DNA from: CAVUMR01 sp963742715
Lineage (GTDB): Bacteria; Actinomycetota; Actinomycetes; Mycobacteriales; Micromonosporaceae
Length of the DNA stretch: 64,000 nucleotides
Assembly: GCA_963742715.1 (NCBI GenBank)
Contig: CAVUMR010000002.1
Span: forward strand, 1,054,001-1,118,000
Reading direction: 5' to 3'
Shown here: in pieces, positions 60,197 through 64,000 of the stretch
Layout of the letters: the number at the start of each line of letters is the position of its first letter
Position numbering within the stretch: the first letter of the stretch is position 1
Made by a program: the position numbers and the translations under genes
Notes under the pieces: generated by a model
Told to the model about the DNA's origin: nothing
The model's database searches: none
The model's input: the letters and a program-made list of their open reading frames with translations, nothing else

Positions 60197-61152
60197 CGAC
60201 CGCCGATCCCGGCGGCGGGCAACCGGCCGATCCACCGGCACCGGAGCCGTCTCCGGCCGACCCGCCGGCACCGGAGCCGCTCACCGGGCAGGCGGCGGTG
60301 GACGACCTGCTCCGGGTGCTCGACCTGGAGACGGTCGAGGTGAACATCTTCCGCGGCTCGAGTCCCCAGGTGGCCCGCCAGCGGGTGTTCGGCGGGCAGG
60401 TCGCCGGCCAGGCTCTCGTCGCCGCCGGTCGTACCGTCGACCCGTCCCGGCAGGTCCACTCGCTGCACGCCTACTTCGTCCGGCCCGGCGACACCCGGGT
60501 GCCGATCGTGTACTCGGTCGAGCCGATCCGGGACGGCCGGTCGTTCTCGGTCCGCCGGGTCACCGCGGTCCAGCACGGCAAGCCGATCTTCTTCATGTCC
60601 GCGTCCTTCCATGTGGAGGAGACGGGACTCGATCACGCCGAGCCGATGCCGACCGACGTACCACCGCCGGAGGACGTGCCGACCATGGCCGAGCGGCTGG
60701 CCGGGTACCCGGAGCGGCTCGGCGTCTGGGCGCGGGTACCCAGGTCGATCGACGTCCGGTACGTGGGCGAGCCGGGCTGGGTACGCAGCGGCGACCGGCC
60801 GGCCGCGGCGAACCAGCGGGTCTGGATGCGCATCGACGGGAAGCTGCCGGACGATCCGCTGGTACACGCGTGCGCCCTCACCTACGCCAGTGACCTGACC
60901 CTGCTGGACTCGGTACTCGGTTTCCACGGCGAGGTGTGGGGCCCGGGCGGGTTCATCGGCGCCAGCCTGGACCACGCGCTGTGGTTCCACCGCCCGTTCC
61001 GGGCCGACGACTGGTTCCTCTACGACTGTGTGAGCCCGTCCGCGTCCGGCGGCCGCGGGCTCGCCACGGGTCGGCTGTTCGCCGCTGGCCGGCACGTCGC
61101 GAGCGCGGTCCAGGAGGGGCTGCTCCGCCGGATCGACCAGCCGCCGAGCTGA
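60193..61152 (+). CDS. Acyl-CoA thioesterase II (TesB type)
   Basis: Double-hotdog thioesterase hydrolysing acyl-CoA. Of 319 residues the first ~30 are a Pro-rich repeat (PADPPAPEPSPADPPAPEP) not found in most members. Hotdog 1 shows FRGSSPQVARQRVFGGQVAG and QALVAAGRTVDPSRQVHSLH, with the active site area AYFVRPGDTRVPIVYSVEP; hotdog 2 shows ALTYASDLTLLDSVLGFHGE, SLDHALWFHRPFRADDWFLY and GRGLATGRLFAAGRHVASAV. GTG overlaps the pyk stop. Confidence 0.9.
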   Translation: MTTADPGGGQPADPPAPEPSPADPPAPEPLTGQAAVDDLLRVLDLETVEVNIFRGSSPQVARQRVFGGQVAGQALVAAGRTVDPSRQVHSLHAYFVRPGDTRVPIVYSVEPIRDGRSFSVRRVTAVQHGKPIFFMSASFHVEETGLDHAEPMPTDVPPPEDVPTMAERLAGYPERLGVWARVPRSIDVRYVGEPGWVRSGDRPAAANQRVWMRIDGKLPDDPLVHACALTYASDLTLLDSVLGFHGEVWGPGGFIGASLDHALWFHRPFRADDWFLYDCVSPSASGGRGLATGRLFAAGRHVASAVQEGLLRRIDQPPS

Positions 61153-61295
61153 CCGACGCCCGCGGTCGGGCCGGGCCGTCCCGCGGGGGTACACGAGTCG
61201 AAGACGGCTGCCGACGGCGACTCGGCGTGGCAAGGTTGCCGGGCGCAAACCAGACGAAAAGTTGATCTTCTGCCGGGAACGACCTGGAATTGCCC

Positions 61296-61315
61296 GTATC
61301 CTGTATACAGGATAC
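61296..61315. promoter_or_regulatory. Perfect 20-bp palindrome, GntR-like operator
   Basis: GTATCCTGTA at 61296-61305 is followed immediately by its exact complement TACAGGATAC. The TGTATACA centre is typical of GntR/FCD-family operators. It lies 33 bp before the transporter gene's start. No GntR gene is in the window, so the regulator is elsewhere. The rest of 61153-61295 shows no gene. Confidence 0.75.
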
Positions 61316-61322
61316 GTTCGAA

Positions 61323-61343
61323 CCTCCCACGGACTATGGGAGG
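61323..61343 (+). promoter_or_regulatory. Hairpin that would bury the Shine-Dalgarno sequence
   Basis: CCTCCCA (61323-61329) and TGGGAGG (61337-61343) form a 7-bp stem with a 7-nt loop. The SD GGGAGG for the ATG at 61348 is entirely in the 3' arm, so folding would block initiation. The rival ATG at 61336 lies in the same hairpin and has no SD. Confidence 0.55.
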
Positions 61344-61347
61344 CACG

Positions 61348-62973
61348 ATGCGGTTCCATCCGGTCACGCGCCGATTCGCCCTCGGACTGACCGCGGCAGC
61401 GCTGGTGCTGTCTGCCTGCAGTTCCATCGATTCCAAGGATTCCGGCTCCAGTGGCAGCGGGACCGACACCCGTCCGGTCAAGGACGGCGGCACGCTGCGC
61501 GTCGCGCTCTCCGCCGAGCCGGACAAACTCGACCCCACGCTGGCCCGGACCCTGGTGGGCCGGACCATCTTCACCGCGATCTGCCAGAAGTTGTACGACG
61601 TCGACGAGGAGCTGAACCTTCAGCCGCAGCTCGCCGACGGCCTGCCGACCGTCACCGACGACGGCAAGACGGTGACCATCAAGGTCCGCCAGGGCGTGAA
61701 GTTCGCCGACGGTACGCCGCTGGACGCCAACGCGGTGAAGACCTCGTTGGACCGGCACCGCAGCCATCCCGAGTCCGCCCGCAAGAGCGAGCTGTCCAGC
61801 GTCGCCTCGGTCGACGCGACCGACTCCAGCACGGTGACCATCCACCTGTCCGAGCCGTTCGCGCCGCTCACCGCGGTACTGGCCGACCGGGCCGGCATGA
61901 TCCTCTCGCCGAAGGCGATCAAGGCCAAGGGCGACGACTTCGGTACCGCGCCGGTGTGCGTGGGACCGTTCAAGTTCGCCACCCGGATCGCCCAGGACCG
62001 GATCGAGGTCGTCAAGGACCCCAACTACTACGACGCCGACCAGGTACATCTGGACAAGATCGTGTACCGGATCATCGCCGACGCAAACACCCGGTTCACC
62101 AACCTGCGCTCCGGTGACGTGGAGGTCCTCGACACGGTGGCCACCACCGACGTGGCCGCGTTGAAGGGCGACAGCAAGCTGCGGCTGCTCACCTCCGACT
62201 CGCTCGGCTACCAGGGCATCACGATCAACGTCGGCAACGTCAAGGGCATCGGCAACCCGCCCGGCAAGCTGTCCGGGGCGCTCGCCAGCCCGCTCGCCAC
62301 GGACCCGCGGGTACGGAAGGCGTTCGAGCTGTCCATCGATCGGGTGACCCTCAACCGGGTGGTGTTCCGCAGCCAGTTCAAGCCGGCGTGCGGCCCGATC
62401 AGCGATGCCAGCAAGCTCTCCTCGGACGAGTCCCAGGCGTGCTCCCAGCACGATCCGGACCAGGCCAAGAAGCTGCTGGCCGAGGCCGGCGTCAAGGCAC
62501 CGCTGAAGGTCAGCCTGATCATCGGCAACACGCCGGAGGGGCAGCGCCTCGGCGAGGCGATCAAGTCGATGGCCGCCGAGGGTGGTTTCGACATCCAGCT
62601 GCAGCCGGTCGAGTTCGCCAGCTCGCTGGACCAGACCGACGCCGGCAAGTTCCAGATGTTCGCCATCGGCTGGTCCGGCCGGGTCGATCCGGATGGGAAC
62701 ATCACCCCGTTCGTGTCCAGCCTGGGTTCGCAGAACATCGCCGGGTACTCCAATCCGGAGATCGACAAGCTGCTCGGGCAGGCCCGGGCGACCGGAGACG
62801 AAGCGCAGCGCAAGGCGCTGTACGGGCAACTCGTCACGAAACTGCGCGAGGACGCGCCGCTGATCTACCTGTACCGGCAGCGGAACCTCACAGGTGTGAG
62901 CAGCAAGGTCGCCGGGGTACGGGTGTTCGGTGACGGCGTGATCCGCCTCGACCGCGCCGGCTTCGCCAAGTGA
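61348..62973 (+). CDS. Peptide-type ABC transporter substrate-binding lipoprotein
   Basis: Family 5 (DppA/OppA-like) solute-binding protein. The 541-residue product of ATG 61348 has an N-terminal signal MRFHPVTRRFALGLTAAALV with lipobox LSAC (Cys near 23). The mature part shows LRVALSAEPDKLDPTLARTL, VRQGVKFADGTPLDANAVKT, IHLSEPFAPLTAVLADRAG, VGPFKFATRIAQDRIEVVKD and a C-terminal GWSGRVDPDGNITPFV. Substrate could be a peptide, sugar or glutathione-type compound. Permease genes follow. Expression is likely controlled by the palindrome and hairpin upstream. Confidence 0.93.
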   Translation: MRFHPVTRRFALGLTAAALVLSACSSIDSKDSGSSGSGTDTRPVKDGGTLRVALSAEPDKLDPTLARTLVGRTIFTAICQKLYDVDEELNLQPQLADGLPTVTDDGKTVTIKVRQGVKFADGTPLDANAVKTSLDRHRSHPESARKSELSSVASVDATDSSTVTIHLSEPFAPLTAVLADRAGMILSPKAIKAKGDDFGTAPVCVGPFKFATRIAQDRIEVVKDPNYYDADQVHLDKIVYRIIADANTRFTNLRSGDVEVLDTVATTDVAALKGDSKLRLLTSDSLGYQGITINVGNVKGIGNPPGKLSGALASPLATDPRVRKAFELSIDRVTLNRVVFRSQFKPACGPISDASKLSSDESQACSQHDPDQAKKLLAEAGVKAPLKVSLIIGNTPEGQRLGEAIKSMAAEGGFDIQLQPVEFASSLDQTDAGKFQMFAIGWSGRVDPDGNITPFVSSLGSQNIAGYSNPEIDKLLGQARATGDEAQRKALYGQLVTKLREDAPLIYLYRQRNLTGVSSKVAGVRVFGDGVIRLDRAGFAK

Positions 62974-63044
62974 TCGGGTGACCGGCCGGGGTGGCGCGCG
63001 GGCCGCGCCACCCCGACCGGTACGCCTCATCCGGAGAGGTACCG

Positions 63045-64000
63045 ATGGGCCGCTACGTACTGCGCCGGCTCGGCGAGTCGGTGATCACGCTCTTCCTCGT
63101 CACCGTGGTGGTGTTCGCCGGCGTACGGGCGCTGCCGGGCGATCCGGCCCGGACCCTCGCCGGTGAGGAGAGCGATCCGGCCACGGTCGACGCGATCCGG
63201 CACTCGTACGGGCTGGACCAGTCGCTGCCGCTGCAGTACGGCCGGTACGTCGCGAAAGCCCTGCACGGCGACTTCGGCAGCTCACCCCGTACCGGCCTGC
63301 CGGTCGCGCACAGCATCGGTCACGCGCTACCCATCACGCTCGAGCTGTCCGTACTGGCGCTGCTGATCGCGATCGTGATCGGGCTCGGTACCGGCATCGT
63401 CGCCGCGGTACGCCGGGGCTCGCCGCTGGAGTGGCTGGCCAACACGGTCGCGCTGTTCGGGCTGTCGGTACCGCACTTCTGGCTCGGCCTGATGCTGATC
63501 CTGCTGTTCGCCATCGTGTTCCCGGTACTACCGGCGTCGAACTTCGTCTCGTTGTTCGAGAGCCCGGTGGAGAACCTCCGACATCTCGTACTGCCCGCGA
63601 TCGTGCTCGGCTCCGGGCTGGCCGCGGTCATCATGCGGCAGACCCGCTCGGCGATGCTCGAGGCGCTCGGCGCGGACTACGTGCGTACCGCCCGGGCGAA
63701 AGGGCTCGGCAGCGGCAGCGTGATCCTCGGCCACGCGCTGCGCAACAGCCTGATCGTGGTGACCACGATCGTCGGATTGCAGCTCGGCGCGCTGATCTCC
63801 GGCGCGGTGGTGACCGAGCAGATCTTCGTACTGCCCGGCTTCGGCAAGCTCACCATCGACGCCGTGTTCACCCGGGACTACTCGATGATTCAGGGCATCG
63901 TGCTGGTCACCGCCACCGCGTACATCGGGATCAACCTGCTGGTGGACCTGCTGTACTCGGTGATCGATCCGCGGATCCGGGTCGGAGGCGGGCCGACATG
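63045..64000 (+). CDS. Peptide-type ABC transporter permease (DppB/OppB), 3' end at window edge
   Basis: First permease of the importer. From ATG 63045 (GGAGAGG at 63032-63038) 318 residues are visible without a stop. The N-terminal helix GRYVLRRLGESVITLFLVTV and the periplasmic region (ALPGDPARTLAGEESDPATV...DFGSSPRTGLPV) match DppB. The EAA-loop GADYVRTARAKGLGSGSVIL contacts the ATPase. Six helices in total. The final bases ACATG suggest a TGA beginning at 63999 and overlapping an ATG at 63998 for the second permease. Confidence 0.92.
   Translation, partial: MGRYVLRRLGESVITLFLVTVVVFAGVRALPGDPARTLAGEESDPATVDAIRHSYGLDQSLPLQYGRYVAKALHGDFGSSPRTGLPVAHSIGHALPITLELSVLALLIAIVIGLGTGIVAAVRRGSPLEWLANTVALFGLSVPHFWLGLMLILLFAIVFPVLPASNFVSLFESPVENLRHLVLPAIVLGSGLAAVIMRQTRSAMLEALGADYVRTARAKGLGSGSVILGHALRNSLIVVTTIVGLQLGALISGAVVTEQIFVLPGFGKLTIDAVFTRDYSMIQGIVLVTATAYIGINLLVDLLYSVIDPRIRVGGGPT

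Overview
The window is a high-GC actinobacterial chromosome segment. The gene order, the dedicated DivIVA/SepF division genes, the bifunctional PriA and many GTG starts suit Micromonosporales (Micromonosporaceae-like). GTAC-containing words such as GGTACC, CGTACC and GTACTG are conspicuously common. I saw no rRNA, tRNA, CRISPR array, prophage or insertion sequence. Assignments come from reading the proteins and DNA directly; no database search was run.

Layout. 1-8633 is the end of the division and cell wall (dcw) cluster: ftsW (5' end missing), murG, murC, ftsQ, ftsZ, yggS, sepF, yggT, divIVA, with the first four and then ftsZ-yggS joined by 4-nt overlaps. sepF and divIVA are broken by three single-base shifts, while the protein sequence stays recognisable on both sides of each. 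8658-22832 holds a Trp-rich membrane protein, a DUF167 protein, a CPA1 antiporter, a histone-H1-like/DksA zinc-finger fusion, lspA, an RluA-type pseudouridine synthase, a membrane-anchored protein, a ParA/MinD-like ATPase, dnaE, a membrane protein and a Lon-substrate-domain protein.

22951-29108 is a compact histidine operon (hisD-hisC-hisB-small membrane ORF-hisH-27-codon micro-ORF-basic membrane protein-priA-Rid-hisF), probably leaderless at hisD. 29246-39165 is accessory: a TIGR03085-type protein, a heterodimeric ABC exporter with one degenerate ATP site, a lipoprotein, an ABC-2 drug-type transporter with its TetR regulator and a palindromic operator, and a pair of paralogous proteins sharing a C-terminal domain. 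39335-44863 is hisI-trpE-trp membrane protein-trpC-trpB-trpA. It has no trpF, which fits PriA doing both isomerisations. 44870-50386 has a Nudix protein, lgt, a GNAT protein, a sugar epimerase plus WecG/TagA glycosyltransferase, and a VOC/AraC pair.

50511-51764 is an AAA ATPase (DUF4143 type) whose upstream region carries four 22-bp repeats. gltB-gltD, a decayed D-amino-acid oxidase gene, pyk, a TesB thioesterase and the start of a peptide-type ABC importer behind a perfect 20-bp palindrome complete the window.

The most unusual items are the 22-bp repeat array, the three frame breaks in sepF/divIVA, the micro-ORF made of 15-bp repeats inside the his operon, short tandem duplications at gene 3' ends, the H1-like/DksA fusion, and the SD-sequestering hairpin under a GntR-like palindrome. 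I did not find a clearly new multi-gene system.
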